Source: Micractinium sp. NFX-FRZ
Lineage: Eukaryota; Chlorophyta; Trebouxiophyceae; Chlorellales; Chlorellaceae
Reading direction: 5' to 3'
DNA: 64,000 nucleotides
Assembly (NCBI GenBank): GCA_029339195.1
Contig: JAPTJF010000010.1
Span: 186,001 to 250,000 of the forward strand
Under the pieces are notes generated by a model. It worked only from the letters and a program-made list of their open reading frames with translations, was not told the DNA's origin and searched no databases. This document shows positions 37,609 to 50,589 of the stretch, piece by piece. A program made the translations under genes and the position numbers. Each line of letters starts with the position of its first letter. Within the stretch, counting starts at the first letter, position 1.

Positions 37609-38754
37609 GGGCCGTGCCGCCCAGAGCCCAGGAGATAGCCTGCTGTGCGCGCCAAGTAGGGGCTTTGTGTGTATGCCAAGAGCCCACCCCGCCCCACGGC
37701 CTCTGGACGCCCACCAGCCCATGCCCACTCGTTGCCTCCCAAACACATGCCGTGTCTGCCTGCCCTCTGTTTGCACACCACGCCCTGCTACATTTGATTG
37801 TGTAATCCCCCGGTGCCCAGGTTTTCCTACGCCTGTTGTCTTCAGCCTGCCTGCAGCAGCGGTCTGTCGCACCCCTCCCACCTCCACACCGAATGGTGTC
37901 ATCTGTAGTGCATCCTCACACGTACGCCTCTTCCCGCTCACCTCACCCAGCACCTGCCGACCAACCTTGTCCCTGTTACACCTTTGCACTACTCGGCACC
38001 TCAAGCGCCCTGCATGCCGAACTGCGCACGCGCTCCCTTCCGCCCTGACGCAGCCGTCCTGGCCCTGCATTCCCACGCTGCCATGCCCTCCTTGCCAGCA
38101 CGGGCCCCAGGCAAATCACACACACACACGGCTACCACTTGCCCCTCTGACATGTGTGACAGCCACCATTACGAGCCGTTGCTTCTGGACCCCAGCAAAG
38201 TGTGTCAAAAACAGCAGCTGCAATAAATCGCACGAACAATCTGGCCAACACCCCTGCACAACACAGTAGGGCTGCAAGTGCCTGCTCGCCAACCTGGGTG
38301 CACCTGGGGACAGTGGGGGGAGCATTCGAGCCGTACAGCCAGCTGCAATGTTGCAATTGCAATGGTTGGGTGCTAGTTGTCTGCAGGGAACAAGACTGAA
38401 GTCAACGAGATCAACCTGCTTGTGATGACGATGCCGGTGGCACGGCAGCCCTCGGCAGTTGAAGAGGCACACGGCAAACCGCCGGCCAACCGCCGCCGGC
38501 GGAAAAGGCGGCTGCAGCTGCCCGGGGTGGTAGGTTGAGCGGGCGTGCAAACATCTGCTCTCCCCCACAACTGTGTACTCCAGTTGCCAGCTGGGATGGG
38601 TATGTAACCCACAAGCGTGCCAGCTGGGAGAAATGCAGCCAGCCTCGCTGGCGCCGCGTCGGCGGCGGCAGGATCAACGCGGCAGCACCGCGTTCGCCAC
38701 ATTCCGCCGATCGTCTGCAGGGCCCTGACGCCACTCCTCAGCGCTCCGCGCGTG
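37609..38754. other. Intergenic region, 1.15 kb, with a TGTAA motif at 37801-37805
   Basis: This is the 3' flank of the multi-pass membrane protein and the promoter of arginine decarboxylase. Tracts near 38195-38235 are AT-richer than average. Short open frames are present but none shows splice or codon support. Confidence 0.55.
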
Positions 38755-41700
38755 ATGGACGTGTGCACGGCCCTCCCTCTGCACCTGCATGGCCTTAGTG
38801 TCGCCGACCAGCCTGAACACTCGGACCTCTCAGGCAGCGTGTTCAGCGACCTCTCAGACTCCTCTCACAACAGCGAGGATTGCCAGGTTGCAAAGGCGCG
38901 GCGTTACAGCGGCTCCTTCAAGGCGGAGACCCCCCGGCCGGTTGACTGCGCCAACCAGTGGTCGGCGGCCGACTCCTCCGCCCTCTACGGCGTGCCAGGA
39001 TGGGGGGCAGACTACTTCCGCGTCAACGAGCGCACTGGCACCCTGGAGGTCACGCCCCAGGCTGGTGAGCTCGCGGGCTGGCGGCGGCTACACGCAGCCG
39101 CAGGAAGCGCGCCTTGCGGGCCAGTGCAGCCTCAGCTGCTGCCGCAACCACCATCACCCACCCGCCCGGCGGCCCCCGTTGCCTTTGGCCGTGCAGAGAA
39201 CGGCCCTGCCGTGGACCTGTTCAAGCTGACCGAGGGGCTGCAGGAGCAGGGGCTGCGTGCCCCCATGCTCTTCCGCTTCCTTCCCATTGTGGGCCACCGC
39301 ATCGAGAAGCTCAATGTGTGTGCAAGCGGTTGTCGAATGCCTGGGACTTGAGCCGCTCAGCAGCTGTGGTTGAGGGGCAGTAGCGGTGGTTGCGTCAAAG
39401 AAGCAAGCAGTGGTGGTTGCGGCGGACAGTGGATGCGCAGCCGCCGGCCGTGTCCGCTACTTGCGCCGCAGCGTGCCAGCTTGCCTCAACCTCCCGTCCC
39501 AGTGCCCGCTGAATTGATTGCTTGCATCCCTGTTGCAGGCCGCCTTCCGCGCCGCCATCGACCGCTTTGAGTTCCAGGGCTCCTACAATGGCGTCTTCCC
39601 GGTGAAGGCCAACCACGACAAGGCGCTCATCCAGGCGGTGGTGGACTATGGTGAGGCACGCCAGTGGGTGCTGATGCGCGAGGGCGAGGGTGGGCTGTGG
39701 TGCTGCATGGCAGCGCCTACCCAGACAGTGGGGCAAGATGGGATGATGGGTGTGGTGCGATGTGCAGGAGAGACTGTGGCAGAGGACAACGTGCCGCTGT
39801 ACAGCTCCTGCCCTCTGCCTGCCTTCGGTCCTGGATGCGTCACCCCTCCGCGTGCTCCACCCTGACATGCCCCGCCCCCTAAACCCCGCCCCACCCCGCA
39901 GGCGAGGCCCACAGCTTTGGCCTGGAGGTTGGGTCCAAGGCTGAGCTGGTGATGGTGATGAGCCAGCTGGCGGGGCGCCAGCATGGCACCCACCTGGTGT
40001 GCAACGGGTACAAGGATGCCGAGTACATGGAGCTGGTGCGTGGGTGGTTGGGGCTCCACTGGGTCAGTTGGGTGGGTGGCGCTGCTTGATCGATGATTGG
40101 TGGGTGCTGGACGGGGGGTGGGTGGGTGTCAGTTGGTGGGCTGGTGCAGGAAGGGACAGCGGATGGCTTGCTGGTTGACGACGGGCTGCTCGCGTTGCTG
40201 CGGCAAGCTTGCGCGGGTGCTGAACGTGGCGGCAGGAGCTGGCCGTAGGCTGCTGCAGCCTCGAGGCAGACGAGACATAGTCCAGGTTTAGGCCCACTCT
40301 GTCCTTCTCTCATCCCCACCCTCACCCTGCCCTTCCCCTGCGCTGCCCGCCACTGCCCAGGTGCTGCACTGCCGCGAGCTGGGCATGAACGCCATGGTGG
40401 TGATGGAGCAGTACAGCGAGCTGGACCTGCTGCTGGAGGTGGCGGCCCGCCTCGGCGTGCGCCCCTCCATCGGCATCCGCGCCAAACTCACCACGCGCCA
40501 CAACGGTCACTGGGGGTCCACCTCTGGCGACAAGGCCAAGGTGTGTGTAGGGGGAGCACTTGCTGGTGGCCGTGACTGCTTGCTAGGCGTCATGGGATGC
40601 TAGAGCAGCACTTCTCTGCCTTGCCTGCCCTCCCCAACCTCGCCTGCTCCGGCACGCCTGCCCCCAACCATCATCTTGCCTCCGGCCCCTGCAGTTTGGG
40701 CTGCGTGCTCGTGAGATTGTGGCTGTGGTGAACCGGCTGGCGGAGGAGGGCATGCTGGACTGCCTCAACCTGCTGCACTTCCACGTCGGCTCCCAGATCA
40801 CCAACATCCGCATGGTCAAGGAGGTGAGAGGGGTTGAGAGCGGGTGCACACTGTGCTCGCTACAGAGGAAGACTCAAAGAGGGAATGTGTTGGCAGCCAG
40901 GCCATGCTGCCAGGCCATGCTGCCAGGCCCGCCTCACCTGATGTCCCTGCCTTGCCTTGCAGGTGATGCGCGAGGCGTCCTTCCTCTACGCCGAGCTGGT
41001 GCAGGTGGGTGGGGACCGGGGCTGGCTACCACAGGCGGTGCCAGCACCAGTGCAAGCAGGCTGGCTGGCGGTCTGTCCTCTTCTGCTGTGTCCCTCCCTC
41101 CGCTCCGAGCGCGCATTGCCCCGCCTGCGCCGGCCGCTCACTCCTTCCTGCCACGCTCTGCTGTCCTCCACAGATGGGCGCTGCGATGGCCTACTTTGAC
41201 TGCGGTGGTGGGCTGGCCGTGGACTATGACGGCTCCTTCACGGACTCTGCTGCCTCCATGTCCTACACCCTGCAGCACTACGCCAACGACGGTGGGTGGG
41301 GCGGGGGTAGGGAAGGGTGCAAGGGTGGGGCACGTGCAAATCAGGGGTGCCACACAGCATGGTTGCAATGTGGGTGGGCAGCCAGGGTGCACTGCCTGAC
41401 ATCTGGGCATGGTCACTTTGCCTCTTGTTCCCTGCCTGCCCCACCCCCTTGGGTCCCTTTGTTGTGCTCATGCATCGATTTGTTTCACCGGGCAACCTCC
41501 ACTCCCTGCCGCTGCAGTGGTGAGCGCGGTGCAGGAGGTGTGCATCCAGCGCAGCATCCCGCCGCCCACCATCATCACCGAGAGCGGCCGCGCGCTGGCC
41601 AGCCACCACTCGGTGCTGGTGTTTGACGTGCTCACCACGTGAGGCCCGCGCTTGCCTAGCCCATTGTTGGAAAGGACGGTTGGCCCAGAAGGAGCACTGG

Positions 41701-44700
41701 CTGGCGGACACTCTGCACCAGCTCGATCCTGTCTCTGTGTGCCTTCCAGCCCTGCTCTGCTCTGCGTTCCATGGCCCCCAGTGCACTGCACCGCCTTTCA
41801 CTGATCCTTTGCAACAATGCCCATCCGCCCGCCCTGCAGCCCTGAGTGCCTGCACGAGAAGCGTGAGGAGCAGGACGAGGTGGTGGAGAGCATTGAGATC
41901 CGGGACGACAAGCCGCTGACCAAGCAGCTGCGGGCGGCGGCCCGCTCCGGCAAGGGCACCTTCCTGCTCATGACCTTCAAGGAGGTGTTTGAGAACATCA
42001 CAGCGGGTGGGTCGGTGGGTGGGCAGGGAGGGTGCGGTGGGTGGGTGGGTGAGGGAAGCCTCCTTTCTTGCCTGCCTGCCTGCATATCCAGCCGCGCTTG
42101 AACGCTAGCTCCTTTCTTGCCTGCCTCACTTTCTTGCACGCCTCTGCCCGGCTGTGCTGGTGCAGACGCCAGCGCGTTGCGTGAGGCCTTCAACGACGCC
42201 TCCTACTTCAAGGACGAGGCGGTGCGCGCCTTCAAGCTGGGCGTGCTGTCCCTGGAGGAGCGCGCACAGGTAGGGGGCAGGCCGGCGGTGGGGGACAGGG
42301 GAGCAGGAAAGGGTAGAGCAGAGCTGGCTGCAGCCCTGGTGGCGCAAGACTCATGCACAAGTGGGGACCCAGCCAGGTTGACCCTGGGGCGTACTAGTGC
42401 TACCGCGGTCTGCTGCCTGCCTGCCTGGCTGCTGCGGCTGAGGCCGGTTCCCAAACAGGGCCAGCCAAGCTGCGGCGCAAGGCAAGTGGAATGCTGTTTT
42501 GAGGCTGCTCATCCCATACCGACACCCCATGCACACCACGTCCGCCACGCCCCAGCACTCCGGCACAGCCTGACGCCATCTCCGTCTGCGAGTGATGCCA
42601 AACTGGCAAGAGCTGCACATGCACCCACGCACCCAACCTTCAGCACTCCAACTGCTCTGGAGTTCCACGGAGCGGCGCGCCAACCTGCCCCTGCTGCTCA
42701 GCCCCACGCATCATAACCCTCTCCATCATCATGCCCCAACAACCCTGCCACGGTTTGTCTTGCTTGACCACCGCCCTGCCAGGTCCTGCCTCCTGCCAGG
42801 CACCCAGGCATCCGTGCCGCGCGCGCGCTGCCGGCCACCCCAAGTAGTCTAGCTAGCTCACTCACTATGTTGCCGCATCAACAATCTGCCATGCACACCA
42901 GGGCAGCTAGTAGACGGCCAGGAGGCACCTAGGTAGATGAGGCATCGCGCGGTCGTCTTGCACCAAACGTGTCCCTGGCCTCAACCCCTGTGCCCGCCCC
43001 ACGTGCCGCTCACCCCTGCTTTTCCTGCCCGTCTCCCTCCCGCCCCTCCCTGCTCTCCTCCCCGCCAGGTGGACATGATGTTTGACGCCGCCTGCGAGCG
43101 CATCCGCCAGGTGTCCAAGGACCACGACCTGCCGCTGCCAGACGCGCTGCGCCCTGACGCGGCACTGCCCCACACCAAGATGTACCACGTCAACATGTCG
43201 GGTGCGGGGGGGTGGCGGGGTGGGTCGACGGTCCTGTTTGTCGGGCGTGGTGTCTTGTATCCTTCTCTACAGAGCTGCCTTTGCCGCATTCCCACTCTCA
43301 CTTTCCTGCTTGTCGCGGCCCCCATCCTGCCCCTCCCGCTCCGCAGTGTTCCGCTCCGCGGTGGACAGCTGGGCCATCAACCAGCTGTTCCCCATTGTGC
43401 CCATCCACCGGCTGGGCGAGGAGCCCACGGTGCCCGCCACGCTGGCTGACCTCACCTGCGACTCTGACGGCAAGGTGGACAAGTTCATCAACCCCAAGGT
43501 GAGGGGCTGGGGTGCTAGCAGGTCGGGAAGAGTCTAGAACCGTGAGCAGCTGCCGTGTGTTGGACTAGTATGTCCCCCCGCACGGGATGAGCCTTCAGAT
43601 GGGAGGGGCGAGCCTGGCACGGGCGAGCCTGTGCCGAGCGACTGGGAGTTGAATTTGTTTCTGCCCCCCAACACGCCATGGTTTTTTAGAGGAGGTCGCC
43701 TGCTGGCCAGCCCACCCAGCACCTCGCCCGCCGCCCCTTCACTCTCCCGTTCCTCTGCCCACACCACCCACCCCCGCAGGGCGGCGACCCGCTGCCCGCG
43801 CTGCCGCTGCACCCGCTGCGCCTGGGGGAAAAATACTACCTGGCACTTTTCCTGACGGGCGTGTACCAGGAGGTCATGGGGTCGGTGCACAACATGTTTG
43901 GCAGCCTCAACACCGTCGTGGTGCGCACAGATGGAGCGGTTGCCCCCGGCGCCCAGGCGGAGGCCGCCCAGAGCGGCAGCGATGCCCAGAGCGGCGCTCA
44001 GGCCAGCACTGGCGTGCCCGCGGGGATGAGCGGTGAGCGCGGGGTGGGGTCTGTGGGGAGTTGGGGCCCTGGTGAAGTGACGGGAGAGGTGAGGCTTTTC
44101 TTGGGCGTGCATGCAGGATGCATGCAGATGCCTGTGTGGCACTGATTGTGGCTCTCAGCGGGAGGCCCCTGCATACCCATCCAGGAAGCTGACGTCCCAG
44201 CGTGCGCTTGTTCCTTGCCTCCGCCTGCAGATGAGACGACCTCCTCCGCCACCTCCCCCTCCTCCTGCTCCCTCTGCTCCATGGCGGGCGTGGAGGCCGA
44301 CAGCGGCAGCAGCCCCGAGGCCGCCGCGGCCAGCACTGGCGCCGCTACCCCTGTCGCTGCCAGCCCTGTCGGCCTGAGCGGCGTGGAGGGATACACGATT
44401 GAGACGGTGGTGCATGGGGAGACCATTGGCGAGGTGGGTGCAGGGTGGAAGACAAGGAAAGGGGACCTGCAGGGATGGCCTTGCAGGTCCTGGCCCGCCT
44501 GTGCTTTGTGTCGGAGTTGTATCAAGCTGTTTGCACTCGGCTGATGCCTGGCTGAGACCCTTCCGCTGGTCCTGCTGTGCTCCGTGTGTGTGCAGGTGCT
44601 GTCGCGCGCCAACCACAGCGCGCAGGACATGCTTGCCAGCGTGGGAGCCGCCACCGCGGCGGCTGTGGCGCGCGGCTCCATGCCCTCTGAGGTGGCCGAC

Positions 44701-44968
44701 CGCCTGCTGGCCACCTACACTACACGCATGAATGGCTACACGTGAGCACAGAGAGGGGGCGGGGGGGGGGGGAGGGATTGTATGCGGACTTCTGCAGCGC
44801 TAGCATGAAAGGTTGGGGTGCCATGGCTGGCGGTGGCGGAGCAGGGCGTGGCCAGGGAGTGCCCTGTGCAAGTCGGCAGCAGCTCCAGGAGGCAGGGCTT
44901 TGCTCACGAGCCTCTTCATTCCCCCCGTCCCTCTCCCCCTTGTGCTCTGCAGTTACATGCAGCAGTGA
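38755..44968 (+). CDS. ADC: Arginine decarboxylase, biosynthetic SpeA/plant type
   Basis: Seventeen exons: 38755-39064, 39197-39315, 39539-39650, 39902-40035, 40361-40540, 40695-40823, 40963-41004, 41174-41291, 41518-41638, 41840-42006, 42166-42269, 43069-43201, 43347-43498, 43780-44032, 44231-44433, 44596-44741 and 44953-44968; 812 aa. It converts arginine to agmatine with PLP, the first step of the agmatine route to putrescine. Motifs: [24 protein letters not shown] with PLP-lysine 166, [43 protein letters not shown] and [10 protein letters not shown] with catalytic Cys594, then [13 protein letters not shown]. Two additions are odd. There is a ~75-residue Ser-rich N-terminal extension. There is also an Ala/Ser-rich insert of about 100 residues between VVVRTDG and [17 protein letters not shown]. 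It looks functional. The N-terminus is not a clear transit peptide. Confidence 0.97.
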
Positions 44969-45404
44969 GATTCAGTGACAATTTTCAACGAATACCACCA
45001 ACGCGTGCGCTTAGCGGTACTGCAAATCCTGCCTTCTTGGCAGCGCCGGCAAGAATGTGCTGCGCTGCAGCAGCAGCCCTGCCGCCTGGGCGGCAGGCCC
45101 CCTCACCATGTTAGCTTGTGACAGCAAAGAACGAGCGCCCCCTCTCCACTTGCCCTGTGCCCCCTGGATTCATTCGCGATTCATCCCAAGCGACCAATAC
45201 CGTCTGCCCTCGGCTCCGTACACACATCTTTTGCTCTTCTGTTCTCCCATCACTAGATGGGATGCCCAACCAACTCGCCTTCCACACGTCAAGGATAGCA
45301 CCAGGACCCACCCTCTTCTCTACTAGGTAGCGCTGGCTTCTCAGCAGATTTGATTCCTTTAAACCTCCAACACTGAACAAAGCGCAACACACGTCAGTGG
45401 GGTT
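44969..45404. other. Convergent 3' region between ADC (+) and the J-domain gene (-)
   Basis: 436 bp that hold both 3' untranslated regions. Relatively AT-rich near 45340-45380. No gene or repeat was seen. Confidence 0.65.
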
Positions 45405-46354
45405 TCAGAAGGGGTCGTCGACATCGCTGCCACCGCTGCTGCCGCTGCTGCTGCTCCCGCCGCTGCCGTGCCGCTGTGGCTCCGCTTGGCCGCTCGCCTC
45501 CTGTGCTTCCAGCGCAGCTGCCAGCTGGCATGCCAGGGCTGCCGCCCCATGTATATCTGGGTGCAGCCTGAGAGCCTCCTCTGCATCGAAGAGCGCATGG
45601 TGCAGCTGCCCTGTTCCTCCGTATAGCAGGGCGCGAGCCAGGTGCGCTGCTGCCAGGGCTGCGGCATCTGGCCTGCCCTCAGCCGCACGCAGGGCCTGGA
45701 TGGCCGCTGTTGTCGCTGCAAGCTCGCAGGTAGAGTCGGCGGTGCAGGCATATGCCCTGCCTCTTGGCGGCTGTGCCGTCTGCTGCTGAGGCGCACCCTG
45801 CTGCTGGCCATGCACCACCGCAGTCACGCCCTTGGCGACACGTTGCACCTTGCATCCCGTCGCCGCCATCGCCGCCGCCGGGCCTGCTCTTGCTGCCCCT
45901 GCCGTGCTGCTGCCGACGCCGCTGCTGCTTGACCCAGCTGCGAGGTCCAGCTTTTCGTCATATATAAGCCGCTCTGCTGGATTAGATAGGGCAGCGTAGG
46001 CGGCCTGCAGCTGCTCAAACCGCTCCCTGAGGCCGCCTTTGTCGGGGTGCGCCGTCACCAGCAGGCGGCGGTAGGCCCGCCGGACTTCCACAGCACTGGC
46101 ACTGCGCTCCACACCAAGCAGCGCGTAGTGGGTGCCTTGAGGCGGCATGGACACCAGTTGCGATGCGCTGGTGCCTGCAAGCGAGGGCGGGCGCCGTAAA
46201 GTTCGGGGCGTGTTCCATTTTTCGGTGCACGGCTGCAGCCAGCAGTGTTCAAGAGCTCACCGCTGATCTCCGGTTCGGCGCGGATGCGGGAAGGGTGCGC
46301 ATATCGCTCCCTGTCGAGGCTGTCAGCCTCTTGCCATGCGCCTCTGCCTGTCAT
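45405..46354 (-). CDS. J-domain (DnaJ-like) co-chaperone with a TPR-like C-terminus
   Basis: Two exons in transcript order: 46354-46261 and 46174-45405; 287 aa. The ATG at 46354 joins in phase through a GTGAGC donor to the second exon; a shorter form could start at the in-frame ATG at 46148. The J-domain spans about 46-108: THYALLGVERSASAVEVRRA, then TAHPDKGG with the HPD triad at 74-76, then FEQLQAAYAALSNPAERLIYD. It should stimulate an Hsp70 ATPase. There is no Gly/Phe region or zinc finger, so it is class C. Residues ~185-260 form two Ala-rich helical hairpins (LARALLYGGTGQLHHALFD, AEEALRLHP) like a single TPR unit. The tail is Ser/Gly-rich and ends DVDDPF. No signal or membrane segment is seen. 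Confidence 0.88.
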
Positions 46355-46616
46355 TGTGAGCTGTTGGGCTTCTGAGGACAGCGTGCGCAAGAAATTTGTT
46401 TCAACATATAAGACCTGACGTCACGTCCAAGCGTCTGCGAATAGGGGACGCCTCGCACAGAGGTCTTGCGCGGCGCGCTCAGCGCCGCAGACCCTGGCCG
46501 CCATTGGCGGCTACCCATCAGATGCACAGCAGGGGCGCTACGGCATTCAACAAGCAAGCAGCCTTATTGCTGCATGCGGAAAGCACGGGGGCGGCCGAAC
46601 GCCATCAACGGCGTGC
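46355..46616 (-). promoter_or_regulatory. J-domain gene promoter with a TGACGTCA site and a TATA-like element
   Basis: On the minus strand the perfect CRE/bZIP-type palindrome TGACGTCA (46423-46416) stands 62 bp before the J-protein ATG. TTATATG (46411-46405) follows it about 51 bp before the ATG. The order and spacing look like a core promoter. Binding is inferred. The rest of the interval is the 3' side of this promoter and the 3' end of nothing else on this strand. Confidence 0.5.
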
Positions 46617-49600
46617 TCAGTACCCGCCGCCCCCGTAGTCAGGCTGCGGGGTGACGCAGGCGTACTGCCACCAGCCGGTGGCGCCGTCGCAGGTGGGCCC
46701 GGCGTTGTACACCTGGCCTGGCGGGCAGCCCGGCGGCCCCGCGCCGCCCTCGTCGCAGAATGCCCGCCCGTTGATGCGCACGCGCCCGGTGTCCAAGTGC
46801 AAGATGTTCCTGCTGCCGTCAAAGTTGATCTTGTGCGTTCGCCAATCGATACTGTCCACTCGCCCCTTCAGGCCATCCACCCAGCCCCAGGCCGCGTCCT
46901 TAGCACCCTGCACCCCCGCCGCCAGCTCGCCGCGCAGCGCGCCCGCCGTGCCCGCTATGCTGCCCTCCAGCGCCGTCCTGGCGGCTGCCAGCTCAGCACG
47001 CAGCGTGTCTGTCTGCTTCTTGAGATCCCCAATCTGCGCCGCCAGCTTGGCCTCAGCCGTGGGCGCCAGCAGGGCGGGCAGCTCTGCAGGTTGGGGTGTG
47101 GGGGGCAGGAGGCCGTGGGGTGGTGAGGGGATGAGGGAAGGGGGGAGACGGCTAGGGGATGAGGGGAGGGAGCGGAGCGGCAGCAGAGGGCCGTGGCAGG
47201 CAGGGAGGAGGTGGGCCTGCTCGGTGCCGGCAAGCACGCATCTGGGCACAGGCTGCCTTTCACCAGAAGTCTGTCAAAAAAAAGAAGGTCGTTGCTTCCG
47301 CGGGCTGCGGGTGGCGCCCCTGCTGCTTCCGCTTGCATTGTGGTGCGCATGCACATCCCCACTGCCGCTGTGCCTGCTGGCCTCCTGCGCACGCTGGGCT
47401 GGCTGCTCACCGTAATCTTGAGCCCCAGCGCTGGTGGCAATCTGCGAGGGGGGTGCCGAGGGAGCGAGAGGAGGCAAGTTTTGATGGCTTCCAGCGGAAT
47501 CTATGGTGAAACCGAGGCAGTAGGAAGGCGGCGGGTTTATATGGCTTCCAAGTAGTGCAGGGCACGCAGCGCAAGGGCTTACAGTGATGGTGACGGCGCC
47601 CCTGCCGGTGCGCCGGCACTGCAGCTGGTGCCGCCCGTTGGCGCTGTTGAGGACGAACCCGGGCTTCAGCTGGGCCGACAGGCTCTTGCAGGTGGCAGCG
47701 CCAATCACAGAGTGCCCATGAAACCTGACGCCGCCCCCGGTTTGCAGGAAGTAGCCTAAAGTAGTGTGGGGGGAGGGAGACGGAGGGGCACGGCGGCAGG
47801 GATGAGCGGCAGTTGATGGGTGCAGCAGCAGCTGCCTAGCAGCTGGGAGCTTTGGAGCGAACCGGGATTGCTGGGCGGGTGGGTTGTTCGTGTGTGTGTT
47901 GGGAGTGCAGTGAAGGGAGACAGGCTGTCATAACTGCCGCAAACGGCACTCCCCCCTCACACCACCAGCAACAACAGCATTGCCCCCCGCTTGCGCTTGC
48001 TTCCCCCAGCCTGCACCCCGCCTCCTCCGCTGCCACGTCGCCTGCCTTTCACCCAGTCTTGAGCCAGAAGGAGCCACAGCTCAGGAGTCCCAGCTCAGCC
48101 ACCCACCCATTGAGATGGTGATTGCCTGCTGGTCTTTGGTGAGGCTGTACGTCATGCTGAGCCCTTGCTGGTCCAGCCGCCGGCAGTCATTGTAGGCGGC
48201 CACCTGGCGGACGGGAGTAAGAGCATGAGGATGGGTGAGGTGGCACGAGCGACCATCTACAACAGTGAAGTAAGCAGCGGTCGTAGGCGGCCAGCTGGGG
48301 TGTGCGAGGTGGGGATGAGGGGTTTTGGGAGGCACAGGAATCAGGGCAGGAGCACGGGCGGCAGCACCCAGTGAGCCGGGCTGAGGCTCTGCCCAAAGCT
48401 CCCAGCACCCAGAGCCGCATGGCATCGCCCCACACCTGCCCTGGCCAGGTTAACGTCCGCCACCCTTCATGCATGCTTGTGTGCATTAACACTCTCCCCA
48501 GCCCCGCCCCCATCCCCGCCCTCACCAGGTTGACGTCCACCCATGATGACAGGGTGGACAGCTCGGCCTGGTCCAGCCGGGAGTTGAGGCTGCTGCCGCC
48601 GGTGGAGGAGCAGAAGTTGGACCTGCGCAGGTAGGGGAGGTGGCGGGGGGGAGGGGTGAGGATGCGTGAAGGTGCGGTGGGCGGGTGCCGCACTGGCGGC
48701 AGCTGCTTTCAGAAGCGGGGCTGCAAGAGGCGGGGACCGAGAGGGTGGGGTGAGGATGCAGGGCGGGTGGGATGATGACTGGAAGGGTGTGATTGGGGCG
48801 GGTAAGGTGCTCTGGGGCAGGTTGGGGAGGGCCCGGTGGGCGGGCCGGGGTGCTGGGCAGGGAGGCGGGGAGGCGCTGCCACCTGGCAAGCACGAACTGA
48901 AGTAGCCAGCATGCCATGCCGTGCAGCCCCCAAGCCCCCTCTGCTTGCTGTGAAGGGATGCGGCACGCCCAGCCCGCCACCCAGCTGAAGCCATTGGCCA
49001 CCCCCGCTCCCTGCCTGCCGCCACCCCCTGCAGCTGCACTCACGTGTACAAATTGAACCGCATACAGTAAAGTGCATACTGCATGTCCCTATCACAACAG
49101 TGCGAATCAATGTGTCCCCTCACCCCTGTGCAGCCTCACTCACTGGTACAGGTCGAACCGCGCCTGTGCCTCGGCGCGAGAGCGACCCAGGTTCACCCCA
49201 TACCCCGCCACAGACACGCCAAAGCTGCGCCCGCTGGAGCTGGCCGAGGAGACTTCTGAGATGGTGGTGAGGTCGGAGCACTGCGGTGGGGAGGGAGACA
49301 GACAGAGGGTTGAGTGGGTGGTGAATCAGTGCAGAGAGACAGGGGTAGGCTCGTGGGTGTCATTTGGGGTGAAGGCGGGAATGCTAGGCCTGCCAGTGTG
49401 GGGGCCTTCAAGTGTTTGCCTGGCTGAGGAGGGATCTGTGATGGATGGTGGTGAGGTCGGAGCACTGCGGTGGGGAGGGAGACGGACTGGAAGCAGACCA
49501 GTCTTGCAGCAGACACGGAATCATAGGAGAGAGTGGGGGTGGGGCGGGGGGAGGGCGTGGAAGGCATGCGTGGCAACACTGTGTGGGCTCGGTGCCCTGC

Positions 49601-49985
49601 CTGGGGCTCAGCTGCAATCCCTGGGGCACAATCGTGGCTGGGCGGCAGACGCATGACCACGGCGGCAGTGTGATGGTTGGTTTATCAGGTTTGTTGGTGC
49701 CCTGGTGGCACAGCTCTGCCAGCGCCAGCTCACCATGGCAGACTGGAAGGCAGACTGGCTGACTCCGGCTGAAAGGGTGAAGGAGCTGGTGACGATTGTG
49801 TTGAACACGCCATTGGCCAGCAGGCGCTCGCAGCCGGCGCCGGTGACAGCCAGGTTGGCGGCCTGCACGCCGCCGCTGCGGGCGGCGGCGGAGGCGGCGG
49901 CCAGCTGCAGGCAGGGCAGCAGCACCACGGCTGCAAGCGACTGGAGCGCTGTACAGCGGCGGCCACCCATCAGCGCCTGCGCCAT
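46617..49985 (-). CDS. Secreted Cys-rich protein A with a coiled coil (novel family, paralogue of B)
   Basis: Exons in transcript order: 49985-49734, 49280-49144, 48622-48526, 48203-48107, 47755-47583, 47441-47411 and 47083-46617; 417 aa with all phases matched. The N-terminus is a signal peptide (LAAVVLLPCLQLAAASA). Next comes a domain shared with protein B: GCERLLANGVFNTI, CSDLTTISEVSSASSSG, VNLGRSRAEAQARF and SNFCSST. Introns fall at the same places and phases as in B: phase 0 before CSD and phase 2 at Gln-Ser-Asn. The middle (AAYNDCRRLDQQGLS; GYFLQTGGGV; CKSLSAQLK) is beta-rich looking. From about 272 to 318 there is an amphipathic helix (DLKKQTDTLRAELAAARTAL). The end is Cys-paired and Gly/Tyr-rich (CPPGQVYNAGPTC, DYGGGGY). 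Probably extracellular, perhaps wall- or matrix-associated. No known family was recognised. Confidence 0.85.
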
Positions 49986-50589
49986 GCGCCACCGCTGAAC
50001 TGAAGCGGCGTAGGTAGGTTCACGAGGAGGGGCAACTAGGTAGGGTTTCTTAAGTGCGCCCTGCCTCTCGTGCGGTGCGCCTCTCTTAATCGCTCAGAGG
50101 AAGCTGCGTAGCTGGGCAGACTGCAAATTGCGGGGCGAGGAAGTGCGCGTACTGCACCCGTCCTTCAGCGTTCGCCCTCTGCTGCCTGTGGTCAATCATC
50201 AACGTGTTTGTGTGCCTCACGCACTGTGTGCCACCGCTCAGCGAGCTGGCACCTGTCCGGCTGGGGGCTGGACCTCCTCCAGGGTGCTAACAGGGCTGAC
50301 CCTCGCAGAACCAGCAGCAAACAAACCAGGGCTTCTGCGCAGATCCACTGACAGCCAGTCGTGTTGGGGATCTTGTCAGCCCGGCACAAGGCAGGTGAGG
50401 TAGCACGGCAGCCCGCCCTGTCGTCCAGCCCTTCAGGTATGGGGCGGCGGTGGCGGCATGGGTCGCCGAACACCTGCTGGCTGTAGCTCTGGCACACGCC
50501 AAGTGCTGGCCGTTGGCTGGTGTGAGGCAGCAATCCAAGCAGCTTACCATTCCTCTGCACTCTCCCCTCTGCCACACACCTGCAGGCAG
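49986..50589. promoter_or_regulatory. Divergent promoter between paralogues A (-) and B (+)
   Basis: The paralogous start codons are 604 bp apart, head-to-head. Both genes may be driven from here. A CTGCAG just before the B start (50580-50585) could be the acceptor of an intron in its 5' untranslated region. Confidence 0.5.
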
